Shown: positions 37,394 to 49,848, numbered from the stretch's first letter. The stretch: DNA of 64,000 bases from Rhynchosporium graminicola (GCA_900074885.1 FJUW01000023.1:332319-396318); one strand, 5' to 3'. The notes: generated from the letters alone by a model not told the origin. Program-made: numbers and translations.

Positions 37394-37394
37394 N
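37394..37394. other. Ambiguous base at a sequence junction
   Basis: Left of this N is minus-oriented Gypsy-A gag; right of it is the plus-oriented 3' end of Gypsy-B. Neither element ends naturally here, so it is probably a closed-up assembly gap. Confidence 0.7.
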
Positions 37395-38042
37395 CTAGTA
37401 TAAAAGTATATAACGTATTCCCTGCTACTAAGCTACGGAAGTATCTAAACGACCCCTTACTAAGATAAACCTTATCGCTACTACTACTTATTAATATCAC
37501 TAGTGACGATAAATAGGAGATCGAAGATATACTTACGTGCCGTAAGCAGCGTAATAGCCTCTTATACTGAGTTTCCTAGTTAAATCAAGACGTCGATCTT
37601 ATATAGTACGATACTATAGACGTTAAATACGCTCCCGCTAAGCTATAATAATTCCACCTTAATAACCTAACGTAAGCTAGACCTCCTGCTAGACTACCTA
37701 ATTAGCTAAAAGCTTTCTACGATAGAATTGATAATTATAATTACCTTAATAATAACAAGGAGATAGACTAACGCTCGAGGGCGAGCTTTTTTCGGAGGGG
37801 GGGGTAGTATAACGACTAGTTAGGTTTAGAGGTCTCTCCCTATTAGTGGAAACACTTACTGCTAAGCGAGATTACACGAGTAGAGTTTAGGGGCCCCTTT
37901 TCATATATATACTTCTATTCTCTCTCTACTTCTTCACTCCTTAGTTATAGATTCTCAAGTGATTCTTACTACTTCATATTCATAGCAATATGAGGTCTTA
38001 TTACCCAGGTAGTTTTAAGACCTTTCTAGAGCAAGCGTCACA
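37395..38042 (+). mobile_element. Gypsy-B 3' end with LTR, inserted in Gypsy-A
   Basis: This piece corresponds to the 3' end of Gypsy-B at 54150-54819: last part of pol, the G-rich polypurine tract CGGAGGGGGGGG, then an LTR at 37808-38042. The flank right of the LTR (AATTGCACTC) continues the Gypsy-A sequence found uninterrupted near 35925 on the minus strand, so Gypsy-B jumped into Gypsy-A. Confidence 0.8.
37808..38042 (+). repeat. Gypsy-B LTR, subfamily B1 (235 bp)
   Basis: It starts TATAACGACTAGT (TGTGACGACTAGT in the copy at 48646) and ends GCGTCACA. It is 235 bp, exactly as long as the copy at 48646-48880, and differs from it by few transitions. Confidence 0.87.
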
Positions 38043-41000
38043 AATTGCACTCTTACTAGATAACTATCAGGGGCCCTTAGTATTAAAATCGAGCTACTGC
38101 TCTATTCTATTCTAAATACGTAAGTTCTAATAGTCCGTTAGAACCTATATTATCTATTTTATATATTTATACTTTTCTATTAATAGTAAGCGTATTTATA
38201 ACTATTCTTTTATTCTCCTCGATTTAGGATAATAAGATATAATTATTAATATTAAATAGATATAACGATTCTAAGTTAAGCTAGATACGCTCTACTATAA
38301 GCTACTATAGCCGGAATAATATCTAGCTACTCTCTGATATAATAAGGAGATAATTATAACTTTACTACTTTATAAACTTAGTATTAATTAATCTTACTAA
38401 ATCGATACTAATACGTAGGACTTAGCTATAAACTAGCTAGACTAATACTAATTATACTAAATAGTAGCGATATAGTATATTAACGTATTATTCCTATTAT
38501 TTAACTTATTTCCGCTTATCGCTAAGGAACCCGAACTCTTTTCCGCTCTGAATTTATTAAGAAAAGTACTTACGCCGAAACCCTACTATAAGTACTCCTC
38601 TCGACCTCTAAGGATCTAGAAAACAGTTCCGATTTACTAAATTAGTACTATAGCTTTTTACTTTAATATAAAATATAAGAGCTCCGAATTATTCTTTACT
38701 AGTATTTATAAGATAGACCGCCTCTTATAAAACTATCTAAATAGCGACTCCCCTAAGGATCCCGATATCGAATAACTTATAGCTAAAAAGCTATCGGAAT
38801 AATACTATACTTTTAAGGAGGCCTTTTTTAAGCGGGGTTCTAATATTCTTCTATTATATTACTTATATAATTATAAAATTATTCTAGAAGAATTATTACT
38901 TAATATATATTCGCTTTTATATTAGTAATCTATAGACGAATTATAAGTAACTAAGGAGTACCTTATAGAGAACCTAGATAAGGGATTTATCGAATCTAGC
39001 TAAAGTCCTTTCGTATTACTTATACTATTTATTAAGAAAGCTAATAAAGGATTACGCTTCTATATCGATTATTATAAGCTTAATACGATCACTCGAAAGA
39101 ATTCCTACTTAATACCTAGGATCGATAAGCTCTTAACTCGTATATCTAAAGTAGTAATCTTTACTAAACTAAATATCTAGATAGTATTTAACTATATCCG
39201 TATAGACTCCGAATCAGAGGAGTATATTACTTTCCGAACCTGCTTCGGATCCTATAAATATAAAGTATTACCTTTTAAGCTCTATAATAGACCTAGTATA
39301 TATTAATAATATATAAATAATATATTACTAGATTACCTAGACGATTTCTATATAGCTTACCTAGATAATATCCTTATATACTCGGAAACGCTCTAGGAAT
39401 ATAAGGAATATATTAAATTAGTATTATAATACTTAATAGATACTAGACTCTAAGTAGATATTAAGAAAAGCGAGTTCTATATTACTTAGATTAAATACCT
39501 TAGATATATTATTACTACTAATAGAATCGAGCTAGATCCTGAGAAGATAGTACTATTAGTAGACTAGAAGTACCCCGAAATAGTAATAGCTATGAAATCT
39601 TTCCTAGGATCCTATAGTTTCTACTATTAATTTATTCGGAATTTCGGCCTTATTACTAAACCTCTCTTAATATTTACTAGGCCTATAGTACTATAGAATT
39701 TCACTAACGATTATAAGAAATCCTTTAACGATTTATATTAATAGCTACTATTAGTATAGAAACTATATTATTTCGACTCTGAATTATAAACTAAACTAGA
39801 AACTAATACCTCTAATAGTATAATAGCTAGAGTTATCTCCTAATTATATAAAGATAACTAGTAGTATCTAATTAGATTCTACTCTTATATTCTTAATAGA
39901 TACGAACTAAACTAGAAGATCTATAATAAGGAATTATATACTATTATTAAGTCTTTCCGGAAATAAAGATCGGAACTTATATCTCTATAATATTATACTA
40001 GCGTATATACGGACTATCGATCCTTAAAATACTTTATAACTACTAAGGTCCTAACTAGTAAGTAAGCTAGATAGATAGAATTCCTTTCCTAATTTAACTT
40101 TCAAATTATATATATATTTAGTAAAGATAATACTAAAGCTAATATCCTTAGCTATAGAGAATAAGATCTAAGGATATAAGAATAATAGAAATAGGATAGT
40201 AGATCTCAGGTTTTATTACTTTTAGATTATCTAGATCCTAGGATTAATACGGAACTAGCTAAATATTATATCGATTAAATTAGTTATATATACCTAATAT
40301 CGCTAAAGACTAATACGCTACTAGAACCCGTATATAACTCCTTTAATTTAATCGAGAAACTATATTAATTTAACTAAGAATCGTTCTCTAATAAACAGAA
40401 TATATTAGGAAACAGCTATACTATTAATAATAATTTACTACTTTATAATAGTTATCTATATATATAACGCTATACCCCGCTATATACCTGTTTAATTAGC
40501 GAAATCTATAATTAAGTTTCCTCCGCTTATCCAAATACTTATAAGACCGCTAAGATGATTTCTACCTATTACTACTAGAAAGGACTTATATCGGATATGA
40601 AATAGTATATTCGTAATTATCGCCTCTATTAGTACTCTTATCCGAAGCAGACGAAACAGTAAGGATTCCTCTATCTATTACTAGTACTTAGCTACTTTAT
40701 GTAGTACTTAGCTATAGATTTTAAGGACTTCTTACCTAATAATTAAGGGTTTAATAGGATATTAGTATTTATCGACTGCCTAAGAAAGAACTCTATATCG
40801 ATATTATACTACTATAATATCGATACCCGCGGGATAGCGATATTATTTATCTAATAGATATATTGTTTCGGATATACCTCTAAGTTAATTATATCTAATT
40901 AAGAAGCTTAGTTTATTTTATCCTTCTAATAAGAGTTTTATTATATAATTAGAGTTAAGATTAAGCTCTCTATCTCTTTCTACTAGTAGACTGACAGATA

Positions 41001-41904
41001 AATAGAGATTATGAACTAGTATATTAACTAACGCCTTAGACCTTTCGTTAATTACTACTAGAGTAACTAGGGCGAACTACTACTAATAATAGACCGCGCT
41101 TAAGTAACCTTACCTTACGATTCTATTAGTATAGCGCTATATACTCTTAAATACGATATATTACTATAGAATAGCTAAGATTAGAAGTAACTTACTAGAT
41201 CGATACCGTAAGAGAAGCTTAACTATACTAATACTAAATCCTTAGCTAAACGTACTAAATCTGCTATCGAGGTTATAAAAGCTAATATATTAGCTACTTA
41301 GTAGAGGATAAGCGCTATAACTGACCCGAAACGGCGCAGTATCGACTAAGAAGTTAGAGATAAGATATTTCTCTCTATAAGGAATCTTAAGAATTACTAG
41401 CTAAGTAAGAAGCTATCTAGTCTCTAGGTAGGACTATACTAGGTCTTAGCTAAGATCGGATACTCCTATAAGCTAGATTTACTCCCGGGATCTTCTATAT
41501 ATAATATATTCGCCTTCGAATTACTCTTTAAGAACTTAGACGACTTATTACTAAGCTAGGAGTTACTAAACCTACCCCTAGAGGTTATCGCTACTTAAGA
41601 AGAGTAGGAGTTATAAGATATACTCGCTATATAGCTTCTAAGAGGTAATCTAAAGTATTAAGTTAGCTAGCTAAGCTATAACTCGGACTTAACTTAGTAT
41701 AATACTTCTGATCTAATAAGTACTCCGTATAAGCTTAGAGACTTCTATACTACTAACTTAAGTAAACCTAGACCTCCGTATAAACTAGATTAGTAGATTA
41801 AGGCTTAGGAAGATAGAATAGATAACTATAGTTACTTAAAGGATAATAAACTATTATAGTTATTAGTATTAAGATTTTATTACTAAGGATAATCCCCTGA
41901 TTAT

Positions 41905-43106
41905 ACTCTATAATAGCGCTATATCTAAAACTCTACTTCCTTTACTATTTCTACTTTACTAGCTTTCTCCTCTAAGTTCTTCAGAGCTTCTAGTAAATCT
42001 AGAATATCTAGAACTAAAACTATTATATTTAACTCCTTATTTAAATCTACTAACGTAGCTTTAGTAGTAGACTAAGTATAATAGCTAATCTTACGCGCTT
42101 TCTTCTTTAGAGAGGGTCCGGGAGTATCTAGATCTGATACTATCTCTGAACTAGAAAGTAAATTCCTCTTTCCCTTAGTATTAGATATCGTAGCTTTAAA
42201 TATAGCTTTCTTCACAAATTCCCGTATAATACTATTTAACTTCTTCGTCTACTTTAATACTATTTATATTATTAACTTAGACTTCGCTGAATCTACTATT
42301 AGAAGATCTAAATCTTATATTATATTAGTATTATACTAGTATCTAAAGGTTTAAGGATCTTAACTTATTACCTTAATAAACTCTAACTCCTTAAATACTT
42401 TCTCTATAGATCGCCTTAAAGCTTAAGTCTCTACTAATTATATAATAGTAATCTCTAATACTATAGTAGAAGTAGCAGATTTCGCGAGATAATAGATCTA
42501 ATTAATAGCCTTATAAGTAGCTATAATACTACCTCGATTTAGCTCCGCGTCTTTAGCTTCGCTGCTAGGAAGTAAACCGGATAAAATAGTATACTCTATA
42601 TTAATATAGTTAAGTAACTATAATACGTTAGTATATATAACTATATTTAAGTTCAAGTAACTTATATATTTATAAGCGCTCTTTAACGCCGAATAATACT
42701 TATAAAGCTTAGAGTTAAGCTTATTAAATGAATATAGAAGTTCTAGAATTGGAGTATTATTATACTTTATCTTAAGGAAAGCGCGAATATATCATAGGTA
42801 ATATATATGATACGCTGCCGAAAGAGTACTAGTAGGAACTAGTAAAGGTACTATAGGAGTTAGCGTTATAGATCCGTGAAAATCTTGTATCGCACTCGAA
42901 GACTATCTCTAATACTAAGACGAGGAACTTACTTATAATAAGAGAAGAGTTAATTAGATCGATTAATATTTAAGATTATAGTAGACTACTATAGTAGTTA
43001 GTAATAATACTTACTCTAGAAACTATATCGTAGTCTAAGGAGAGTAAACTTATAAGTAGAAGTAGTTATCGCAGTTAAAAAGGAAAGGCTTTAATATTAA
43101 TAAACC
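41905..43106 (-). pseudogene. Antisense reading frame in the 3' region of Gypsy-A (plus copy)
   Basis: This is the counterpart of the frame at 29568-30780. On the minus strand a TATATAAA box lies at 43099-43106; from about 42900 to 41905 one frame stays continuous apart from TAG/TAA at probable Trp and Gln codons. Segments such as TYKAIN-IY-LAKSA, RRSIEKVFKELEFIKV and SLKKKARKISYYT are shared with the other copy at protein level, with scattered substitutions. No domain is recognised; it is rich in Lys, Leu, Ile and Ser. Confidence 0.5.
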
Positions 43107-43381
43107 CCTTCCTTTATATACCCTACGCCCTACTTAAACTCGACTCCTGCTGTAAATAGATAAAGTAAATACTACTTACCGCCCGATTTAGAAGCTATAA
43201 CTAATATAGTACTATTATAGCGACGTAACTAGTCAGAACCTGATAAAGAATTTACTACTACTAAAGAGTAGCTAGCGCCTATTACGCGAATATCAACGAA
43301 AATAGTTATAATAAAGATTAATTCTAGTATAAACTATAACTTTCTGAGCTTAGGGTTAAGCTCTTCTTAGGGAGGGGGTAA

Positions 43382-43473
43382 TATAATAATAGTTCACTTG
43401 AATATCATATAAGAAGAAGGATAGATAATAGGGCCTAAGTTCATAGGTATCCCGGTAGAACTAGTATCCGACN
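43382..43473 (+). repeat. Gypsy-A LTR fragment (first 92 bp)
   Basis: It matches the first third of the LTRs at 29039-29306 (reversed) and 49579-49848 and ends at the N at 43474, after which Copia-2 resumes. Confidence 0.85.
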
Positions 43474-43474
43474 A
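43474..43474. other. Ambiguous base at a sequence junction
   Basis: This N joins a truncated Gypsy-A LTR to Copia-2 RT, with about 30 codons of Copia-2 absent. Probably a closed-up gap. Confidence 0.7.
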
Positions 43475-46400
43475 GCTTTACTATATAAGAATACTATTAC
43501 TATATTAAACTATTCGACTTCTAAGTCGTACTTCGCTATAACTACTAAGCCTATCTTCTAAGTAGAAGATTTATAGACTCCGGTATATATCTAATCGTAA
43601 TCGTAACTAAAATATTACGTATAACCTTAGATTATAAATCTGACCTTATATTTATCGATTTTACTATCTATATCTCTCTTAGTCTTAAAAACTAGACGAG
43701 AACCTAGTACTCTATACTCTTTTAGTATATCAGAGCGACTTATAGTCTTCTAAGTCGACTTCTCTTTAAGAGATCGGTATTCCTTAATAATCGCCTTCTT
43801 CTATTCTAGCTAATTAGCTCTTTTTATAGCTTAATCTAAAGTAGTCGGATTATCTAAGAATAGAGACTCTTCTTAAGCTATATGAAAAGCGAGTCGATAC
43901 TAACTAGTACTCTCTTATACTTCTTAAAGTAGTGAATTATATAGGAGTAGCTATTAATTAGTTCCGGGGTTACCTTAGGCGCCGAATTTGGAGTCGGATT
44001 ATTACGGCTAGAGCGTATAGCCCTAGGGACGTACTTTAGCATATAGTTCTTAGATCTAGGAGGCTGACTACGCTTCTTTTATATAGTAATTTGCTCCGGA
44101 ATATCGACCTCTAGTGCTAGAACTTCGTCCGTGACTATAGACTCGGTATCTTCAGTACTATCGATTTCGACTTCGGAATCCTCGTCTTAGCTTATAATAC
44201 CTATATTAGGAGTAGTAATACTAGTAACCTTAACGTCTTGATTTTGACTTAAATTATCGATAGAATTACCCCTAGTTTAAGGTACTATTATAGCGTCTTC
44301 TTCATAAGGTTCTATAACTAAACCGTCTTTATTAAACTATAGATAAGAGGTACGAACTACCTTTCTATTAACTAAGTATCTATAGATATTATAACCTTTA
44401 AATCCCACTAGAATACCCTTTTCAGCTCTAGGAGCTATCTTATAGCTCTAGATTCTCTTCTCCTTATTAATTAGTATAAAGACTAGATATCCTAATATAC
44501 GAAAATACTTAATAGAGGGAGTATAGTTCACCCCTAGTTCAATATCGTCCTAGAAGCACTTAAAAGGAGTCTTCCTTTCTACTCTAGAAGTAGAGGTAAG
44601 GTTAGCGATATATATATAGGCGAGTAGAATTTCCGGCTATATATAGTCAGGTATATTCTAGTCTATTATAACTATATGTACTTTCTCGATAATCGTACGT
44701 ATAGAGCGTTTAGCTCTTCTATCTTACTCTAGAGTATATAAAGTAGACTCCTCTAGTAGTATTCTAAAGTAGTCAGTAAGCTCTTTCATCTGAGAGGGAG
44801 AGTACTTCTTACTCTTATTATATCTCTATACCTTAATTTTATAGTAATACTATATTTCGGCTAACTTAATTAGCTTTTGATTAGCTAGGTATATATCCGA
44901 TTTCTTAGCGTAAGTAAAAGCTTACTTTCTAGTCGAATAGGCGCATAAGAAGATAGAGGCGTAAGAGTAACTATTCAGACCCTTAGGTTTAAGGTATACT
45001 ATATCTATATAGATTTTATCTATCGATCTAGTAGGTCGTGCACGTACTAATACCTTATTAACCTTCCGAATAGATCGGCCTTTCTTATATAGTATATAAA
45101 GGCGAGTTCTACTAGTCTTAAGCTCTATAAACTTTATACTAGTAACTATAGATTAAGTGCGTTATACTATATTAAAGCTAGCGTAATATATACGTCTATG
45201 CTAAAGCTTTATATCGACTGTAGCTTACTCTACTGCTACAGGTAAGCTTAAACCCGGAAGGCTAGCGTACCCTGCGCCGGAGGTCTCCTTAATAATAAAT
45301 AGATCTTCGTTAATTATATAGATCTCCTTCTCCTTAGACGTGTAGAGAACAGAACTACGTAAATAACCTCCTAATTTATTCAATTTAGAACCGGAGTATA
45401 GGTAGACTAGAGACTACAGGATATATAGTGTATTATAGTACTCTAATGTGCGCATTATACTATCGGTCTTTATCGCCTTAATTATATAACTCCTAATCCC
45501 GGTAGGGCGTAATAGCCTATTAATAGTAAGTATATACTATAAATCGTCTCTTAGCGTATATAAGGTAAACTTAGAAAGGTCGTTAGATATATACTCCGTA
45601 GCGCCGGTATCGAAGAGCTATCGTGACTTATTATAGTAAGAGAATATAGCTATAGAAGCCGTAATAGTAGGGAAACATAGTAAAAGAGCTGCGCCGAAGA
45701 TACTACTATCGTCGGAATCGTTATCCTTCTCCTTCTTCTTTCTACTACTAGTCTTCTTCTTATCAGTCTTATTAGTCTTACTCTCTCCCTCCTTCTTCTT
45801 TAACTACTCGGCATACGGAATCCACTTCTTTCTAGACTTCTCCTTAAACTCCTTCTTCTTCTGCTTATTAATAACAAAATAGTTCTCTAGAGTATACTTT
45901 AGCGACGTCTGTTTATAGTGCTTATAAGTCGGCCTAGTTTGATCTTTACTAGCCGGCTTAGTAGCTCCTCCGCTACTTCCTTTCTTGGAATTAGGTACAG
46001 ACTTATTACTATATAGAGCTTAACCTGCTATCTTTCCGGTAGAGTCACTCGCTCTTACCTCGTTAGTAATATCTTCGATCAAACTAACTAAAGTCACTCC
46101 TGAGTTAGCTTTCTTATTCGTCTCTAGGTTATTACTAGAAGAAACTCTTAAGAGAGAACGTTATCTTTTAGCTTATATAGGCTACTTCTCTGAAACTATA
46201 GTAATAAATATAATTAGATACTATACCGGAGGTAGAGCTATTATTAAAGTCTCTAATTTAATAATTAAGAGCTTAAAAGCGATAATAAACTTCTCTAAGA
46301 AGTTGAAATCGTTATACTAGAGCTTGATATAATCTTATATAGCGTTATATACTAGTATATTACTACCTCTTTCGTACTGCGCTTATAAGGCTTCCTATAT

Positions 46401-47256
46401 ATCTAATACGGTAGTTTTACTAGTTATATACGCGAGAGGTCCGGCCTTATAATTCAGCGTAATTACTAGCTTTATTTAACTCTCTCTAGACTCCTAATCT
46501 TACTACTTCTTAAGGGCTTTATCGTCGACCTCGTCGTCCTATTCGTCTACCTCTTTAGGCACGTAGTTACGCGATTTAATATTAAGAAACTTACTAATTC
46601 TATTAGTTTTAGTAATATTTAGTACCTTATCTCTCTATTCTGTATAGTTCTCTCCTCCCTTAAGCTTATAGCTATCTGCTAAGTTCAAAGACGTAGAGCT
46701 ACTTATCTTCTTACGTTTATACGGCTCTAGCGTAATCGCAGTGATAGGTTCCGATTCCGGGTCTTTCGGATCCTCCTCTAGATAGTCCTAGGATATCGAA
46801 TTAGCGTCTACAGGGGGTAAATCGGGTATATTTTAAGTCCTAGGGACTTGGGTAGTAGCTTCCGGCGCTAGCGCGGAAAACTCTGCACCTCGAGATGCGA
46901 TAATTTCGGAATCGTCGACTTTGACTGCTATACGAGTACGAGTATTGAGTACTATACGGCTTACTTATGGTAAAGACTCTTCAATAGAGCTAGAGTTATC
47001 GGAGTATACTTCTTCGACTTCTTCTAATGATAGCGTAAGTGCGACAGCTGAAGAAATCTCTCTACTAGCACTCTGCGCGACTGTATTTACTATAGAAAGA
47101 CGCGCTAGTTTAACTGACTATACGCGTATACTATACCTTAATCAGAAGCACGCAACTTGAATCTCTACCCTTTAGTACTAAGAAATAGTTCGTAGCTTAC
47201 TATTAAGAATCATAGTACTACTGCTTCTGTTAAGTACTACTCTACTTCTAGCTATC

Positions 47257-47269
47257 GGGGCTCATAACC
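47257..47269 (-). promoter_or_regulatory. Copia-2 primer-binding site, half-tRNA type
   Basis: The plus strand reads GGGGCTCATAACC, so the element carries GGTTATGAGCCCC right after its 5' LTR. It is complementary to the anticodon stem-loop of initiator tRNA-Met and is unmutated here. Confidence 0.7.
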
Positions 47270-47447
47270 TATCGTAAGGTTACGTTAATCTTCAGAGTAA
47301 GATATAGAGTAGTTAAATAATATTAGTTATATTGCAGTACTAATTGCTATAGAGAGTCGACAGAAGATATTATCTAGGAATATCCGCACGGACTATGCAC
47401 GTGACTACAGTCACCTGATCCATGCCAAGACCCATATCCTCGCAACA
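47270..47447 (-). repeat. Copia-2 5' LTR (178 bp)
   Basis: In its own direction it runs TGTTGCGAGG to CCTTACGATA. Same length as the other LTR of the element; the two differ by transitions only as far as read by eye. Confidence 0.9.
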
Positions 47448-47452
47448 ATATT
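47448..47452. repeat. Target-site duplication of Copia-2, right
   Basis: ATATT, identical to 27518-27522. Gypsy-C RT resumes here. Confidence 0.9.
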
Positions 47453-48645
47453 TAATTTAATCCGAATTAAAGAGGGATATAAGTAGAAGATTACTTTTAT
47501 ACTATCTTTAGAGCTATAGGAATATATAATAATACTATTCGACTTAACTAATACCTTAGCTATATATTAAAAGCAGAATAATAATATTCTTAAAGATTTC
47601 ATTAGGAAATTCGCTATATATTACTTAGATAATATCTTAGTATACTCGGAGACTATCGAGGTATACTAGAGCTATATTACTTAAGTTATAAAAGTATTAT
47701 ATAAGGTAGATTCTAGATTAAAGATATCGAAATATAAATTCTTAGTTAAGTAAGTTACTTTCTTAAGATATATTATTCGCTTAGAAGAGATAAGTATTAA
47801 CTTAGAGAAAATCAGAGCTATAAAGGAATAGGAATTACTAAAGAATATTAAGGATATATAATTATAGTTAGGTTTTACTAACTTCTACTAATAGTTTATT
47901 AGAAACTATTCTAAGATTACCGAACTACTTACGAGCTTAATAAGAAAGAGCGTTCCTTTTATATAGACTAGCTAGTATAAGGAAGCTTTTTAGAGAATTA
48001 AGAAAGAATTTATAAAAGAACTAATCTTATATAGTTTCGATAAAAAGAAGGAAAGTATAATAGAAATAGATATTTCTAATACTTATACTAGTATAGTATA
48101 CCTATAGCGAGATAACGAAAGATAACTATACCTAGTCGCTTACTTTTTAGAGAAAATATCTCTAGCTAAATAGAATTATAATATCTATAAAAAAGAACTT
48201 ATAGTAATCGTTAAAGTACTTAAATACTAGAAAATATACTTATAAGGAGCTAAGTTCTTAGTTATTATCTATACTAATTATATAAATCTTCGAACCTTTA
48301 TAAGTACTAAGGTCTTAGATAATCGTCGATTAGCTCGATAGTCAGAGGAACTCGCTTCTTTTAACTTAGTTATTAAGTATATATAAGGAAAAGATAATAT
48401 ATAAGCAGATACTCTAAGCAGATTACTAGGTTATAAGAATAATAAGGTCTATAATAAGATTATCTTACTTAAATAGTTAGATAATAGAGATATAGTTACT
48501 AATATCTAAGAAGCTACTACGATTAAGTAAGAAATTAAGAGACTTTAATATAATACCTTAAAAGAGGCTCGGAAGAAGGATAGAATATCTTTAGATAAGA
48601 CTAAGGAATATATTATAAGGAATATAATTAAGAATAGTATTATAT
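47453..48645 (+). mobile_element. Gypsy-C, segment 2: RT remainder and RNase H
   Basis: This continues the RT interrupted at 27517: NLIRIKEGYK (about 47458-47490), then YYLDNILVYSE (about 47620-47650) with the RT active-site region, and RNase H with a tether-like block ending FNLVIKYI-GKDNI-ADTLSR near 48362-48425. Stops occur at Trp/Gln positions. It ends at 48645 where a Gypsy-B LTR begins. Confidence 0.87.
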
Positions 48646-48880
48646 TGTGACGACTAGTCAGGTTTGGAGGTCTCTCCCTATTAGTAGAAACACTTACTGC
48701 TAAGCGAGATTACACGAGTAGAGTTTAGGGGCCCCTTTTCATATATATACTTCTATTCTCTCTCTACTTCTTCACTCCTTAGTTATAGATTCTTAAGTGA
48801 TTCTTACTACTTCATATTTATAGTAATATAAGGTCTTATTACTTAGGTAGTTTTAAGACCTTTCTAGAGTAAGCGTTATA
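48646..48880 (+). repeat. Gypsy-B LTR, subfamily B1 (235 bp)
   Basis: It starts TGTGACGACTAGTCAGG and ends GCGTTATA (from GCGTCACA). It is closely alike to 37808-38042 and clearly less alike to 54574-54819. Confidence 0.87.
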
Positions 48881-49348
48881 TTATCTATAACTCTTTTACT
48901 TACGTCTAAGAAGATAGTAAATATCTACTTATATTATACCTCTATACCTAGAGCTACTAAACGCAAGAGACTACGCTATACGGAGAAGGCCTATACTAAG
49001 TATAAACTTAAAGAATAGTACTTAAACCGAAGCAGCTTAAGTCCGATAAATCGACTACTGGTTCTTCGACTCCCTCTATCTCCTATTCTTTAGCGACTCG
49101 TAATACTTGCCGTAACTTACCTCTCTCTATAGTAGAAAGTACTTACGATAACGCCTCGTCCGAGTTAAGCTCCTTAACTCTTACTATAATTAACGAACTC
49201 ACTAAGTCGCTAAACCTCCCTGATAATACCCCTATATTAATAGTAACTATAAGTAACTTATAGGAAGACTGCGCTTACTAGCTATAAGAAGCAGAAAGGA
49301 AGCTCGCGGAAGAGAGATAATTAAACGCTAACTTATCTATAGAACTAT

Positions 49349-49349
49349 N
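49349..49349. other. Ambiguous base at a sequence junction
   Basis: Gypsy-B gag is left of this N and the Gypsy-A 3' region right of it. A nested Gypsy-A body is probably missing from the assembly. Confidence 0.65.
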
Positions 49350-49848
49350 TAAATAGATAAAGTAAATACTACTTACCGCCCGATTTAGAAGCTATAACTA
49401 ATATAGTACTATTATAGCGACGTAACTAGTCAGAACCTGATAAAGAATTTACTACTACTAAAGAGTAGCTAGCGCCTATTACGCGAATATCAACGAAAAT
49501 AGTTATAATAAAGATTAATTCTAGTATAAACTATAACTTTCTGAGCTTAGGGTTAAGCTCTTCTTAGGGAGGGGGTAATATAATAATAGTTCACTTGAAT
49601 ATCATATAAGAAGAAGGATAGATAATAGGGCTTAAGTTTATAGATATCCCAGTAGAACTAGTATCCGACTCGGTATAGTATCGGACTAGTACCGGTATAT
49701 ATATATATAAGGTGCCTTGCACTCTATCTCTCTTCTTCTTCCTTTCTTATCTTTTTGTTTCCTTCGTAGTAGACTATATAAGATCGCTCTTAGCCTCCCT
49801 ACTTGTTTATCCTTGCTTGTATACCGCCTTGAGTCTTGTGTCGTTATA
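49350..49848 (+). mobile_element. Gypsy-A 3' end with complete LTR, inside Gypsy-B
   Basis: The last 229 bp of the Gypsy-A internal region, a polypurine tract (AGGGAGGGGGTAA, 49566-49578) and a full LTR at 49579-49848 (270 bp, ending TCGTTATA). It is nearly identical to 43160-43473 over the shared part. Gypsy-B gag follows at 49849. Confidence 0.85.

Larger units (their letters stand above)
29039..37394 (-). mobile_element. Gypsy-A minus copy (chromovirus), with internal assembly break
   Basis: A Ty3/gypsy element is read on the minus strand and inserted in Copia-2 RT. From left to right: 3' LTR 29039-29306, polypurine tract (29307-29319), a 1.5-kb 3' region with an antisense reading frame, chromodomain (about 31050-31200), integrase, RNase H and RT (about 34400-34900), protease, and gag with a degraded CCHC knuckle near 36260. 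An N at 32445 is followed by a repeat of the preceding 1300 bp. The copy stops at the N at 37394 without a 5' LTR. Stops at Trp and Gln codons throughout show RIP. Confidence 0.85.
38043..43473 (+). mobile_element. Gypsy-A plus copy (chromovirus): protease to 3' LTR start
   Basis: Ignoring stops, this copy reads in order protease, RT (IDYYKLNTITRKNSYLIPRI about 39065-39125; YLDNILIYSE about 39358-39387), RNase H (about 39800-40150), integrase (about 40400-41250) and a chromodomain at about 41559-41710 (EE-EL-DILAI-LLRGNLKY-VS-LSYNSD), which places it among the chromoviruses. The polypurine tract GGAGGGGGTAA precedes the LTR start at 43382. The LTR is cut at the N at 43474. It mirrors the minus copy at 29039-36000, giving a large imperfect inverted repeat. 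Confidence 0.87.
27523..47447 (-). mobile_element. Copia-2, minus orientation, filled by nested Gypsy elements
   Basis: This is a copia element with both LTRs (27523-27700 and 47270-47447) and a 5-bp duplication (ATATT). Its own sequence occupies 27523-29038 (3' LTR, RNase H, C-terminal RT with YIDDFLVI) and 43475-47447 (N-terminal RT, integrase, gag, primer site, 5' LTR). Between them lie Gypsy-A and Gypsy-B pieces. The RT breaks at KALYSLKQ on the left and resumes at FLYSKA on the right, so some 30 codons are missing across the N at 43474. All frames are interrupted by RIP-type stops. It is younger than Gypsy-C, which it interrupts. Confidence 0.88.

Noticed and set aside
37791..37804. G-rich runs before Gypsy LTRs considered as G-quadruplex sites
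   Set aside because: They stand immediately before the LTR in each element (also 49566 and 54560) and are explained as polypurine tracts for plus-strand priming.
46921..47160. 79-aa plus-strand ORF inside Copia-2
   Set aside because: Antisense to gag of the minus-oriented Copia-2; same reasoning as for 23251-23508.
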